Positions 17,776 to 26,139 of a stretch of 64,000 nt of DNA are shown in pieces. Source of the stretch: Metapseudomonas sp043392685 (GTDB lineage: Bacteria; Pseudomonadota; Gammaproteobacteria; Pseudomonadales; Pseudomonadaceae); NCBI GenBank assembly GCA_043392685.1, contig JBHZGM010000010.1; one strand, given 5' to 3'. A program made the translations under genes and the position numbers. Under the pieces are notes generated by a model. The model searched no databases and was not told where the DNA came from. It worked only from the letters and a program-made list of their open reading frames with translations. Numbering within the stretch: position 1 is the stretch's first letter; every line of letters starts with the position of its first letter.

Positions 17776-19212
17776 ATGTTCCTGAAAGTTGAGAGCTACG
17801 TCGGTGGCCGTTTCCTGGTACCGGCCGAAGGCCGCTACGTCGACAAGCTCGACCCGCGCACCGGCGAGAAACTGGGCGAAGTCGCCAACAGCAGCGCCGA
17901 GCAGGTCGACCTGGCCATCCAGTCCGCCGAGGACGCGCTGCCTGCCTGGCGCGACTTGCGGCCAGCCGAACGCGGCCGCATCCTGCTGGAGCTGGCGCGT
18001 ATCGTGCGCCACAGCGAAGAGCGCCTGGGCGCCCTGGAAAGTGCCGAAACCGGCAAGCCCGGCCACGAGATGGCGACCCTGATGGACCTCACTGCCCAGT
18101 ACTTCGAGTTCTATGCCGGCCTGGTCAACGTCATGGACGGCGAGGTGATCAACCAGGGCCCCAACTACCACGTCTATACCCGTCGCGACCCCTTCGGCGT
18201 GATCGGCGCCATCCTGCCCTGGAACGCCCCGCTGCATCAGGCCGCCCGAGCCATCGCTCCGGCGCTGGCCACCGGCAATACCGTGGTCGCCAAACCCTCC
18301 GAACACACCTCTGCATCACTGGTGGAACTGGCCCGCATCGCCGTGGAAGAAGCCGGCCTGCCTGCCGGCGTGTTCAACGTGATCGTCGGCAAGGGCAGCA
18401 TCATCGGCCCGGCGATGGCGCGCAATCCGCTGATGCGCAAGATTTCCTTCACTGGCGGCATCACCGCCGGCCAGGAACTGGGCCGCATCGCCGCCGAACG
18501 CATCCTGCCGCTGACCCTGGAGCTGGGCGGCAAGTCGGCCAATATCGTCTTCGACGACGCCGACCTCGACGCCGCTGCCAGGGGCGCCACCCGCGCCTTT
18601 ACCTGGAACAGCGGCCAGTGGTGCTGTGCCGGCACCCGCCTGCTGGTGCAGGAGAACATCCACGACCGCTTCGTCGACAAGTTGCTGGCACAGGTTGCCG
18701 TCCTGCGCGTCGGTCCGGAGTTCGACGCCACCTCCGGCCCCATCACCACCCGGGCGCAGTTCGAGAAGATCCAGAGCTACTTCGAGATAGCCGAGCGCGA
18801 AGGCCTGAAGCCCGCCATCGGCGGCAAGGTGGCCAGCGGTGAGCACCTGGGCAACGGCTGGTACATCGAACCGACCGTCTACACCGGCGTGAACAACGAC
18901 ATGACCCTGGCCAGGGAAGAAATCTTCGGCCCCATCCTTTGCGTCATCCCCTTCAAGGACGAAGCCGATGCCTTGCGCATCGCCAACGATAGCGAGTTCG
19001 GCCTCGGCGCCGGTATCTGGAGCCGCGATATCGGACGCGTGCACCGCATGGCCGCCAGCCTGGATGCGGGGCGCATCGTGGTCAACGAGTACAGTGGCGG
19101 CTTCGTGCAGACGCCGTGTGGTGGCTTCAAGCAGAGCGGCTATGGCCGCGAGCAGGGCATCGACGCCCTCTCCCACTACACCCAGTTGAAGTCGGTGATC
19201 ATCCGGCTCTGA
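17776..19212 (+). CDS. NAD(P)+-dependent aldehyde dehydrogenase
   Basis: Oxidises an aldehyde to its carboxylic acid in the cytoplasm. The 478-residue length is normal for the family. Key residues are visible: PWNAP (about 149-153) at the coenzyme site, catalytic base Glu in LELGGKS (Glu249), nucleophile Cys283 in GQWCCAGTR, and EEIFGPIL. Gene lies 100 bp downstream of LysR-type box A and ends in a strong terminator, so it is a single-gene unit co-regulated with the porin, the beta-hydroxyacid dehydrogenase and the CoA operon to the right. Its product may be the acid activated by the CoA-transferase. Substrate unknown. Confidence 0.9.
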   Translation: MFLKVESYVGGRFLVPAEGRYVDKLDPRTGEKLGEVANSSAEQVDLAIQSAEDALPAWRDLRPAERGRILLELARIVRHSEERLGALESAETGKPGHEMATLMDLTAQYFEFYAGLVNVMDGEVINQGPNYHVYTRRDPFGVIGAILPWNAPLHQAARAIAPALATGNTVVAKPSEHTSASLVELARIAVEEAGLPAGVFNVIVGKGSIIGPAMARNPLMRKISFTGGITAGQELGRIAAERILPLTLELGGKSANIVFDDADLDAAARGATRAFTWNSGQWCCAGTRLLVQENIHDRFVDKLLAQVAVLRVGPEFDATSGPITTRAQFEKIQSYFEIAEREGLKPAIGGKVASGEHLGNGWYIEPTVYTGVNNDMTLAREEIFGPILCVIPFKDEADALRIANDSEFGLGAGIWSRDIGRVHRMAASLDAGRIVVNEYSGGFVQTPCGGFKQSGYGREQGIDALSHYTQLKSVIIRL

Positions 19213-19226
19213 TGCCGGCTCCAAAG

Positions 19227-19253
19227 CAAAACCCCGCCGCGTGCGGGGTTTTG
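19227..19253 (+). terminator. Rho-independent terminator of the aldehyde dehydrogenase gene
   Basis: CAAAACCCCGC / GCGGGGTTTTG stem, 11 bp, 5-base loop, 14 bp after the stop, followed by TTTG. Confidence 0.85.
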
Positions 19254-19368
19254 TTTGGGCCTGATGCAATCAGCGTGGGCCGAAGCCCACCAGGCTGCAG
19301 GAGCCGATTTCGCAGGATGGGTTGAGCTTGCGCACCCCATCACCTCGTCGCGATGGGCTCCTCTGCCG

Positions 19369-20652
19369 TCACCAGAGCGGCACCGTGTAGGTAACGATCA
19401 AGCGGTTCTCGTCGATGTCCGGCCCGAAGTTGCTGCGCACCGTCGCGTTGCGCCACTTGAGGCCGAGATTCTTCAGCCGTCCATCCTGCACCACATAAGC
19501 GATATCGATATCGCGCTCCCACTCCTTGCCCGCCTCCGGCCGCCCGTTCACATCCACGCTATCGCCCGACAGATAGCGAGTCATGAAGGTCAGGCCGGGA
19601 ACGCCCAGCGCGGCAAAATCGAAGTCGTATCGCGCTTGCCAGGAACGCTCGTCCTCGTTGCCGAAATCATTGATCTGCACCAGATTCACCAGGTAGCCAT
19701 CGGCGCCATTGACGTAGGCGAAGCCGGTGTCGCCGGACATGCGCTGGTAGCCAACACCGAAGGCCTGAGGTCCCAGCTTGTAGGTGAACATGGCGCCCAG
19801 GGCGCGGTTGTCGACGTTGCTGCCGCCGTCGTCATCGCTGCGCGCCCAGCGCAGGTCGGACTTGATGGACCCGGCATCGCCCAGGTCCAGCAGATGGCCA
19901 AGGGTGAAGTAGTGCTGGCGGTAGATGCCGTCCAGCGCTCCGTAGTGGTAGCTGCTGGTCAGGGCCGGGCTCCATTTGTAGGTGGCCCCGGCGAAGTCCA
20001 GGGCATCGCTGGCCTTGTGACGGCCGAGGACAATGTTGCGCGCGCCACCGGTGAACACCTGCATCTCCTCATTATCCGAAGAATTGCGCAGGTTCACCCG
20101 GTCCAGGCGTCCAAGGTCCAGGCTCAGGCCCTCCACCTCCGCGCTGTTCAGCCAGGTGCCCCGGAAGGTCTGCGGCAGCAGGCGCGAATCGTTGGACAGG
20201 GCGATGGGCAACTTGGGCTGCAAGGTGCCGGCCTTGAGCAGGCTATTGGAGGCCCGCAGCTTGGCGGTCAGCCCCAGCTCGCTGTACTCGTCCTGGGCAC
20301 GATTGGGTTTCTCGCGATCGGCTTGCAGCAGGCCGGTGCCGGTTCGGTCCGGGCTGGAGTCGAGCTTCACCCCCAGCAGGCCGAGCGCATCCACGCCGAA
20401 GCCGAGCGGCCCTTCGGTGAAGCCCGACTCGTAGCGCAGCAGGAAGCCCTGGGCCCACTCCTCGGCCTTGTGCTGCATGGCGCCGTCCTGGCGGAAATCG
20501 CGATTGAAGTAGAAGTTGCGTAATTCCAGGCTGGCCCTGGAATCCTTGATGAAACCAGCGCTGGCGGTGCCACTGGTGGCGCCCAAGGTCAGGCCGAACA
20601 GCGCAAAGAGGGTCTGCGGACCAAAGCGATTGGCCCGGTTGGAAGTGGTCAT
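19369..20652 (-). CDS. OprD-family outer-membrane porin
   Basis: Substrate-specific outer-membrane channel of 427 residues. A signal peptide (LFALFGLTLGATSGTASA) precedes the mature start GFIKDSRASLELRNFYFNRD, which is the OprD-family opening. Typical internal strands are RYESGFTEGPLGFGVDALGL and the C-terminus ends in an aromatic residue (TYTVPLW) as needed for barrel insertion. OprD porins take up amino acids, small acids and aromatic acids. The gene is divergent from a LysR regulator, and LysR-type box B lies 65 bp upstream of its start in the right orientation, so it probably imports the island's substrate. Confidence 0.92.
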   Translation of the reverse strand: MTTSNRANRFGPQTLFALFGLTLGATSGTASAGFIKDSRASLELRNFYFNRDFRQDGAMQHKAEEWAQGFLLRYESGFTEGPLGFGVDALGLLGVKLDSSPDRTGTGLLQADREKPNRAQDEYSELGLTAKLRASNSLLKAGTLQPKLPIALSNDSRLLPQTFRGTWLNSAEVEGLSLDLGRLDRVNLRNSSDNEEMQVFTGGARNIVLGRHKASDALDFAGATYKWSPALTSSYHYGALDGIYRQHYFTLGHLLDLGDAGSIKSDLRWARSDDDGGSNVDNRALGAMFTYKLGPQAFGVGYQRMSGDTGFAYVNGADGYLVNLVQINDFGNEDERSWQARYDFDFAALGVPGLTFMTRYLSGDSVDVNGRPEAGKEWERDIDIAYVVQDGRLKNLGLKWRNATVRSNFGPDIDENRLIVTYTVPLW

Positions 20653-20716
20653 GGAGCGGCTCTCTCTTGTTGTTGTGATACGTCCGGGCCGATGCTAGGA
20701 ACCCGCCGGAGGCCGC

Positions 20717-20758
20717 GACAAACGATTAAAACAGGGCATTCGCTTGAGATTTACTCAA
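20717..20758 (-). promoter_or_regulatory. LysR-type box B and promoter block (OprD porin)
   Basis: On the minus strand: TTGA-N7-TCAAGCG, then A+T-rich TTTTAAT and GTTTGTC 24 bases after the second half-site. Spacing is identical to the other three boxes. The TTGA-N7-TCAA dyad lies 56 bp upstream of the LysR start and could also serve autoregulation. Confidence 0.75.
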
Positions 20759-20813
20759 TCAGAACTAGAGTAAGATTCCGCGCCTTTCCTGCTTCCAAGA
20801 AGAAGATCCGCCC

Positions 20814-21719
20814 ATGGACAGACTGCCGCCGCTAAATGCCGTACGGGCCTTCGAAGCCGTCGCCCGGCACCTCAGCATCACCCTCGCCGCCGATGAGCTG
20901 AACGTCACCCCCGGCGCCGTCTCCCGGCAGATCCGTACGCTGGAGGAGTACATGGAGCAACCGCTGTTCCTCCGTGGGCACCGGCAGATCACCCTCACCC
21001 CGGCCGGCGAGCAGTACTTCAAGGCGGTGGCTCGGATCATCGAAGAACTGCGCAGTGCCACCGGCAAGCTCAAACGCCCGGCCAAGCGCCGGCAGATCAA
21101 GGTCCGCGCCTACACCACCTTCGCCATGCAGTGGCTGATTCCGCGCCTGGCCAGCTTCCACCAGGAAAACCCCAAGATCGAGGTACTGCTCACCGCGTCC
21201 CTGGACCCGGTGGACTTTCACAAGGACGACCTGGATGCCGCCATCCGCCTTGGTTCCGGCGACTGGCCCAACTGCAACTGTTACGTGCTCAGTGACAACG
21301 TGCTGGCCCCGGTGTGCAGCCCTGCCCTGCTCGACCTCGGGCCCGGCCTGCACGAGCCGGCGGATATCGCCGAATACACCATGCTGCATTCCATCGCGCG
21401 GCCGGATGACTGGAGCCACTGGCTGCAGGCGGCGGGCGTGGGCAGCGCGGTGGATGCCCGCGCCGGCATGACCTACCAGAGTTCATCCATGGCCTATGCG
21501 GCGGCGGCCGGCGGTCAGGGCATCGCCATCGCCCAACTGTTCCTGGTGGAGAAGGAGTTGCGCGAAGGCACCCTGGTGCGCCCCTTTCCGCAAACCGTGG
21601 ACATGGGCGCCTACACCTATTACCTGCTCACCCCCAGGCACCGGCCGGAAAGCGAGGACATGGCCACCTTCCGCCAGTGGCTGCTGGAGCAGGCGCGACA
21701 GACCCGCCAGGCAGCTTGA
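20814..21719 (+). CDS. LysR-family regulator (GcvA-like), probable master of the island
   Basis: DNA-binding transcriptional regulator of 301 residues. The N-terminal winged helix reads LNAVRAFEAVARHLSITLAA then DELNVTPGAVSRQIRTLEE, and the C-terminal effector-binding domain contains RAYTTFAMQWLIPRLASFH and AIRLGSGDWP, the pattern of the GcvA/AmpR-like branch. It sits in the middle of four genes or operons that each carry a T-N11-A box of the LysR type, and one box lies in its own divergent promoter region. It is therefore the best candidate to activate them. The inducer is unknown. Confidence 0.9.
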   Translation: MDRLPPLNAVRAFEAVARHLSITLAADELNVTPGAVSRQIRTLEEYMEQPLFLRGHRQITLTPAGEQYFKAVARIIEELRSATGKLKRPAKRRQIKVRAYTTFAMQWLIPRLASFHQENPKIEVLLTASLDPVDFHKDDLDAAIRLGSGDWPNCNCYVLSDNVLAPVCSPALLDLGPGLHEPADIAEYTMLHSIARPDDWSHWLQAAGVGSAVDARAGMTYQSSSMAYAAAAGGQGIAIAQLFLVEKELREGTLVRPFPQTVDMGAYTYYLLTPRHRPESEDMATFRQWLLEQARQTRQAA

Positions 21720-21757
21720 GTTTTTCGCAACGTCCCACGGCCTAAAAGTGCTTTGTC
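21716..21757 (+). promoter_or_regulatory. LysR-type box C and promoter block (beta-hydroxyacid dehydrogenase)
   Basis: TTGA-N7-GCAA, then CTAAAAG and CTTTGTC at the same distances as in boxes A, B and D. The first half-site overlaps the last codons of the LysR gene. The target start codon is 83 bp downstream. Confidence 0.7.
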
Positions 21758-21839
21758 CGGGTCGCTCGCAGGTTCCTAGGATGGCGGCTCTTCACCCCAA
21801 CCGGAGGTGAAGACCATCCGTTGAACTGGAGCGACAAGA

Positions 21840-22730
21840 ATGAACGACAGCATCGGTTTCATCGGCCTTGGCGCCATGGGCCAGAGAATGGCGCGACACC
21901 TGCTCGACCACGGCTTCGGCCTGGAACTCTTCGACACCAATCGACAGGCACTCGAACCCCTGCTGCGACGCGGTGCACGCCCTCACACCTCGCCACGGGC
22001 GGTGGCTGACGCAGCGCGGATCGTGCTGGTCTGTGTGCCGACGCCGGAAATAGTCGAACAGGTGGTACTGGGCGAAAACGGCGTGATCCATGGCGAGAGC
22101 GTGCGCGTGCTGGTGGACCATTCCACTACGGGTCCGAGCGTCGCCCGCCGCCTCGACCAGGCATTGCAGGCGCGCAGCATCGCCACCCTCGACGCGCCCC
22201 TGGCTGGCGGTGTCGCCGGTGCCGAAGCCGGCACCCTGTCGGTGATGGTGGGCGGCCCCGCCGAGGCCTATGCCCGCTGCCAGCCCGTGTTCGCCGCATA
22301 CGGCCGCAAGGTGGTTCACCTGGGTGAAGCACCCGGCCTCGGCCAGAGCCTCAAGCTGGTGAACAACATGATCGTGGGAGCCACCCTGGTGGCCAGCAGC
22401 GAAGCGCTGCTGTTCGGCATCAAGGCTGGCCTGGAGCCGCGGCTGATGCTGGAAATCCTCAATGTAAGCACGGCACGCAGCTACACCAGTGAACAGATCC
22501 TCGCCGGCACGGTGCTCAAGCGCGAGTTCGACTTCGGCTTCCGTCTCGACCTGATGCGCAAGGATATCCGCCTGTTCCTGGCCGAGGCTGAAGCCAACGG
22601 AACGCCGGCCCTGACCTGCGCGGTGGTCAAGCAGCTCTTCGACCAGGCCATCAACAGCGGCGAGCCGACCCGGGACATGACCCATGTGGTGCAGGTGCTG
22701 GAAAGCCTGGCCGGGACAAGGATCGGATAA
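21840..22730 (+). CDS. 3-hydroxyisobutyrate dehydrogenase-family oxidoreductase
   Basis: Cytoplasmic NAD(P)-dependent beta-hydroxyacid dehydrogenase, 296 residues. The dinucleotide-binding motif is GFIGLGAMGQRMARHL at residues 6-21, the substrate loop is DAPLAGGVAGAEAGTL, and the catalytic lysine lies in SLKLVNNMI. Family members oxidise 3-hydroxyisobutyrate or reduce tartronate semialdehyde and similar acids; the specific substrate cannot be chosen from sequence. Preceded by LysR-type box C and followed by a stable hairpin, so it is a single-gene member of the same regulon. Confidence 0.88.
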   Translation: MNDSIGFIGLGAMGQRMARHLLDHGFGLELFDTNRQALEPLLRRGARPHTSPRAVADAARIVLVCVPTPEIVEQVVLGENGVIHGESVRVLVDHSTTGPSVARRLDQALQARSIATLDAPLAGGVAGAEAGTLSVMVGGPAEAYARCQPVFAAYGRKVVHLGEAPGLGQSLKLVNNMIVGATLVASSEALLFGIKAGLEPRLMLEILNVSTARSYTSEQILAGTVLKREFDFGFRLDLMRKDIRLFLAEAEANGTPALTCAVVKQLFDQAINSGEPTRDMTHVVQVLESLAGTRIG

Positions 22731-22740
22731 GGCAGAAAAC

Positions 22741-22772
22741 GAAGCATCCCGGCGCATTGGCCGGGATGCTTC
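22741..22772 (+). terminator. Hairpin after the beta-hydroxyacid dehydrogenase gene
   Basis: Twelve-base-pair stem GAAGCATCCCGG / CCGGGATGCTTC with an 8-base loop, 10 bp past the stop. No T run follows on the plus strand. Confidence 0.6.
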
Positions 22773-22824
22773 GCCCCTGGAAGAACGTCCTGCTTCGCGA
22801 CTGAATCTCCCACAACAAGCGCAG

Positions 22825-22870
22825 CTTCTTCGTAGGTTTCGGTAGAGCGAAGCGAAACCCAACGTAGCGG
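22825..22870. repeat. Possible Pseudomonas intergenic palindromic element
   Basis: Imperfect palindrome around GTAGGTTTCGGTAGAGCGAA followed by GCGAAACCCAAC. GGTTTCG...CGAAACC hairpins of this kind are frequent between Pseudomonas genes. Only this copy was seen clearly in the window. Confidence 0.4.
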
Positions 22871-22962
22871 ACTTGCCCGGCAGTATTTGGCCTCGTTCCT
22901 CGAACCAACCTACGGGACCTTCGCGGACGCGAAACCAAACGACCGAGGCGCGGCGGGTGGAG

Positions 22963-24153
22963 TCAGATCACCGCCCCGCTCTCCAGCATCTGCGCCACCT
23001 CCAGTTCGCCGTAGCCGATTTCCGCGAGCAACGCGCGGGAATGCTCGCCCTTGTCCGGTGCCGGCCGGTAGGGCTGCTGCGCCGCTTCGGCGCTGTTCAC
23101 CGGGAAACCGGGCACCCGCAATTCACCGTGGCGGGGGTGACGGATGGTCGCGAGCATGCCGTTGCTGGCCAGTTGCGGGTGTTCCAGCAGGTCGCTGTAG
23201 TCGGCCACCTTCGCGCAAAGGATGTCCGCCACGCGCAGGCGTTCCAGCCAGTGGGCGGTGCTGCAGGTGCGGAATACGGTGTTGAGCGCGTCCTGCATCG
23301 CGGCGTGGTGCACCACGCGTTGGGCCGAGGTAACGAAGCGAGGATCGGTCGCCCACTCCGGATGGCCAAGCACCGCGCACAGGCGCTCCCAGCGGTTACC
23401 GTTGTAGGCCGCCACCATGATCCAGCCATCCTCGGTCTGGAACGCCTCGTTCGGCGCCGAATAGGGTGCGGCGCTGCCGATGGGCGTCGGCAGCTCGCCG
23501 TCGCGCAGGTAGCTGCTGATGGACGACTGCTGCAAGGCCAGCGCCGAGTTCATCAGGCTCACGTCCAGATGACCGCCCTGCCCGTCCCGATGCCGGGCCT
23601 GAAACTTGGCGAGGATCGCCATGCAAGCCATGTAGCCGGTCACCACGTCCACCACCGGCGCCTGTACCTTGCAGGGAGGCGCGCCGGGGATGCCGATCAG
23701 GCTCATCAGCCCGGAATCCGCCTGGAGAATGCCGTCCACCCCGGCGCGGTCCGCATAGGGCCCTTGCTGGCCATAGGCGGAAATGGAGCAGTAGATCAGC
23801 GCCGGGTGGCTTGCCGAGAGTTCCTCGTAACCCAGCCCGAGGCGAGCCATCACGCCGGGACGCATGCTTTCGATCAGCACATCCGCCTCCTCCACCAGGC
23901 GTTTGGCCACGGCCAGTCCCGCCGGGTTCTTCAGGTCCAGGCAGAGGCCCTGCTTGCCACGGTTGAAGCCGTGGTAGAGCGCGCTGGATTCCCCCACCCA
24001 GGCCGGCCCCAGGGTTCGGCCGAGGTCGCCTTCCGGCGGTTCGATCTTGATCACTCGCGCGCCCATGTCGGCCAGCAGCATGGTGCAGGTGGGGCCGGCG
24101 GCGATCTGGGTGAAATCCAGCACTGTCAGGCCCTGCAAGGCATTACGCAGCAT
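22963..24153 (-). CDS. CaiB/BaiF-type (class III) CoA-transferase
   Basis: Transfers CoA to a carboxylic acid, the likely activation step of the operon. The 396-residue product begins MLRNALQGLTVLDFTQIAAG and shows the family core GPTCTMLLADMGARVIKIEP, the NRGKQGLCLDLKNPAG loop and SMRPGVMARLGLGYEEL. The usual catalytic aspartate position falls in the GLCLDLKN segment. The ATG at 24153 is chosen because GGGAGGT lies just upstream; it overlaps the thioesterase gene by 11 bp. Last gene of the six-gene operon that starts at 27638. Confidence 0.9.
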   Translation of the reverse strand: MLRNALQGLTVLDFTQIAAGPTCTMLLADMGARVIKIEPPEGDLGRTLGPAWVGESSALYHGFNRGKQGLCLDLKNPAGLAVAKRLVEEADVLIESMRPGVMARLGLGYEELSASHPALIYCSISAYGQQGPYADRAGVDGILQADSGLMSLIGIPGAPPCKVQAPVVDVVTGYMACMAILAKFQARHRDGQGGHLDVSLMNSALALQQSSISSYLRDGELPTPIGSAAPYSAPNEAFQTEDGWIMVAAYNGNRWERLCAVLGHPEWATDPRFVTSAQRVVHHAAMQDALNTVFRTCSTAHWLERLRVADILCAKVADYSDLLEHPQLASNGMLATIRHPRHGELRVPGFPVNSAEAAQQPYRPAPDKGEHSRALLAEIGYGELEVAQMLESGAVI

Positions 24154-24538
24154 GACGGCCACCTCCCTGTTTGAAGGCGCCCTGGGCCGTCGCCAGCAAC
24201 CCGCCATCCTCGTCCAGCAGAGACGCCTCGGCGAAGTACAGACGGTGGCCATTGCGGCTGACCCTGCCCCTGGCGAGCACGGTGCCGCTGCGGGCAGCGC
24301 GCAGGTAGGCGATGTTCAGCATCACGGTCACGCCGTGTACCTCGGCCTCGCCTTCCGCCGAATGCAGCCCCGCGTAGCCGCAGGCGGCATCCAGCAGCGT
24401 GGCGACCAGCCCGCCGTGGAGCATGCCCTGGCGGTTGAGGTGGCGCGCCTCGATGGGCATGCGGAATTCGGCCGCGCCACTGGCCCAGTGGACCAGCTCT
24501 ACGCCAAGGCTTTGCAGGAACGGATTGCTCAGTTGCAT
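24143..24538 (-). CDS. PaaI-family hotdog thioesterase
   Basis: Hydrolyses acyl-CoA esters, 131 residues, a single hotdog fold. Family marks are NRQGMLHGGLVATLLDAACG (active-site region HGG...D) and VTVMLNIAYLRAARSGTVLA. In the paa pathway such enzymes free CoA from dead-end intermediates; the same rescue role is likely here since it lies between the CoA-transferase and enoyl-CoA hydratase genes with an 11-bp overlap downstream and an 18-bp gap upstream. Confidence 0.88.
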   Translation of the reverse strand: MQLSNPFLQSLGVELVHWASGAAEFRMPIEARHLNRQGMLHGGLVATLLDAACGYAGLHSAEGEAEVHGVTVMLNIAYLRAARSGTVLARGRVSRNGHRLYFAEASLLDEDGGLLATAQGAFKQGGGRHAA

Positions 24539-24556
24539 GACGAATCTCCCCGGCGC

Positions 24557-25363
24557 TCAGCGGCCCTTGTAATGCGGCGCGCGCTTCTCGGCGAAGGCCG
24601 CACGCCCTTCCAGACGGTCCTCGGTATCCCGCAGCACGCCCCAATACAACTCGGCCAGGCGCTGGGCGTCGGCATCGGAGAGGTGCGCGGTCTGGCGGGC
24701 CAGGGATTGCAGCGCCTGGATCGCCAGAGGAGCGGCATCGGCGATGCGCCCGGCCAGCGCCAGGGCGCGGTCCAGCAGCGACTCGCGGCTGTCCAGCAGC
24801 TCCGACACCAGCCCGATAGCCAGCGCCTGGCGGGCGTCGATCCGCTGGCCGGTGAGGGCCATCTGCATGGCATGGGCCGCTGGCACGGCCTTGAGCAGGC
24901 GATGCAGCCCGGACACCGCCGGAATCGAACCGACCAGCGCTTCCGGCAAGCCGAAGCTGGCATTGCCAGAGGCGATGCGCAGGTCGCACTGCAAGGCCAG
25001 CTCCAGGCCGCCGCCGAGGCAGTGGCCATTGATGGCGGCGATCAGCGGCTTGCGCAGGTCGAGGTCGGCCAGGTCCATCAGGCGCACATAGAGGCCGGCA
25101 TCGGCCGCCGGCTCCTTGTCGAGGAACAGCGCCTCGGCATAGGACGCGCCGGACACCCGCGTGCTCTTCAGGTCGGCGCCGACACAGAAGGCGCGCTCGC
25201 CACTGCCGGTGATGACGGCCACGCGGATCTCGCGGCGGTCGCGGACTTCCGCCAGGTGCCCGCGCAGGGTGCGCAGGGACTCGATGTCCAGGGCGTTCAG
25301 GGCATCAGGGCGGTCGAGGCTGATCAGCGCCACGGCGCCCCGGATTTCAAGCTGTACGGACAT
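24557..25363 (-). CDS. Enoyl-CoA hydratase/isomerase
   Basis: Crotonase-fold enzyme of 268 residues that hydrates an enoyl-CoA in a beta-oxidation-like step. Visible motifs: RPDALNALD near residue 18, the oxyanion-hole region GERAFCVGADLK (about 54-65) and GHCLGGGLELALQCDLRIAS (about 113-132), and EALVGSIPAVSG with the usual catalytic Glu position. The ATG at 25363 follows GAGGAGGT, a near-perfect ribosome-binding site. It lies 10 bp after the SDR gene. Confidence 0.9.
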   Translation of the reverse strand: MSVQLEIRGAVALISLDRPDALNALDIESLRTLRGHLAEVRDRREIRVAVITGSGERAFCVGADLKSTRVSGASYAEALFLDKEPAADAGLYVRLMDLADLDLRKPLIAAINGHCLGGGLELALQCDLRIASGNASFGLPEALVGSIPAVSGLHRLLKAVPAAHAMQMALTGQRIDARQALAIGLVSELLDSRESLLDRALALAGRIADAAPLAIQALQSLARQTAHLSDADAQRLAELYWGVLRDTEDRLEGRAAFAEKRAPHYKGR

Positions 25364-25373
25364 GGCGACCTCC

Positions 25374-26138
25374 TCAGACGCTGGCCGACGACAGGCTGCG
25401 CCCGCCGCAGACATAGAGGGTCTGCCCGGTGACGTAGGCGCTGGCCGGATCGAGGAAAAACTCCACGGCGTTGGCGATATCATCCGGCGTGCCGATGCGT
25501 TTGACCGGCACGGTGTCCTTCAGGCGCGCCTGCACTTCCGGGTCGAAAGCCTGGAACAGCGGCGTGTCGACGATGCCGGGGGCGATGGTGTTGACCGTGA
25601 TGCCCTTGGCTGCGAACTCGATGGCCAGGCTGCGGGTGAGGCTCACCACCCCGCCCTTGGCGGCGGAATAGTTGGCCTGGCCGAAGCCGCCCAGCCAGGC
25701 GCGGGACGACAGGTTGACGATGCGCCCGAAGCCGGCCTCCAGCATCAGCGGCAGGGCCGCCCGGCAGCAGAGGAACTGCGCCCGCAGGTTGGTATCCACC
25801 ACCAGGTCCCAGTCTTCTTCGGTCATCGTCAGGAAGCGCTTGTCGCGCACCACTCCGGCGTTGTTCACGAGGAAGTCCAGGCGCCCGGAAATCTCCCGGA
25901 TCTGGCCGAAAGCTCGGTCGACATCGGCGGCCCGGGTCAGGTCCAGGGCGATGCCGTGAACGTCGAGGCCGTCACCCTGCAGCCGCTCGACGCTATCGAG
26001 CAGGGCCGGCGCATCGCGGTCCAGCAGGAAGACGGTCACGCCTTCGCGCGCCAGGCGGCTGGCGATGCCCAGGCCAATGCCACGGGCGGCGCCGGTCACG
26101 GCGGCCACCTGGCCCAGTTGGAAGCGTTGCTTGCTCAT
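25374..26138 (-). CDS. Short-chain dehydrogenase/reductase (3-hydroxyacyl-CoA type)
   Basis: Likely oxidises the 3-hydroxyacyl-CoA made by the hydratase. The 254-residue protein has the classical SDR motifs: TGAARGIG at residues 15-22, NNAG near 92, catalytic Ser in NLSS, and YSAAK for Tyr and Lys. PGIVDTPL is also typical. The start ATG at 26138 is one base after the thiolase stop (TGAGATG), suggesting translational coupling. FabG-like proteins share this pattern, so assignment to CoA substrates comes from the operon. Confidence 0.9.
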   Translation of the reverse strand: MSKQRFQLGQVAAVTGAARGIGLGIASRLAREGVTVFLLDRDAPALLDSVERLQGDGLDVHGIALDLTRAADVDRAFGQIREISGRLDFLVNNAGVVRDKRFLTMTEEDWDLVVDTNLRAQFLCCRAALPLMLEAGFGRIVNLSSRAWLGGFGQANYSAAKGGVVSLTRSLAIEFAAKGITVNTIAPGIVDTPLFQAFDPEVQARLKDTVPVKRIGTPDDIANAVEFFLDPASAYVTGQTLYVCGGRSLSSASV

Positions 26139-26139
26139 C

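Noticed and set aside
17458..18306. Open frame extending the MHS transporter upstream to 18306
   Set aside because: The extension runs antisense through the aldehyde dehydrogenase gene and has no transporter-like sequence; a good ribosome-binding site sits at 17457.
19255..19345. Weak palindromes (GTGGGC-CGAA-GCCCAC and GATGGG...CCCATC) as a repeat family
   Set aside because: Imperfect and with only one copy in view; the region is simply the convergent end of two genes.
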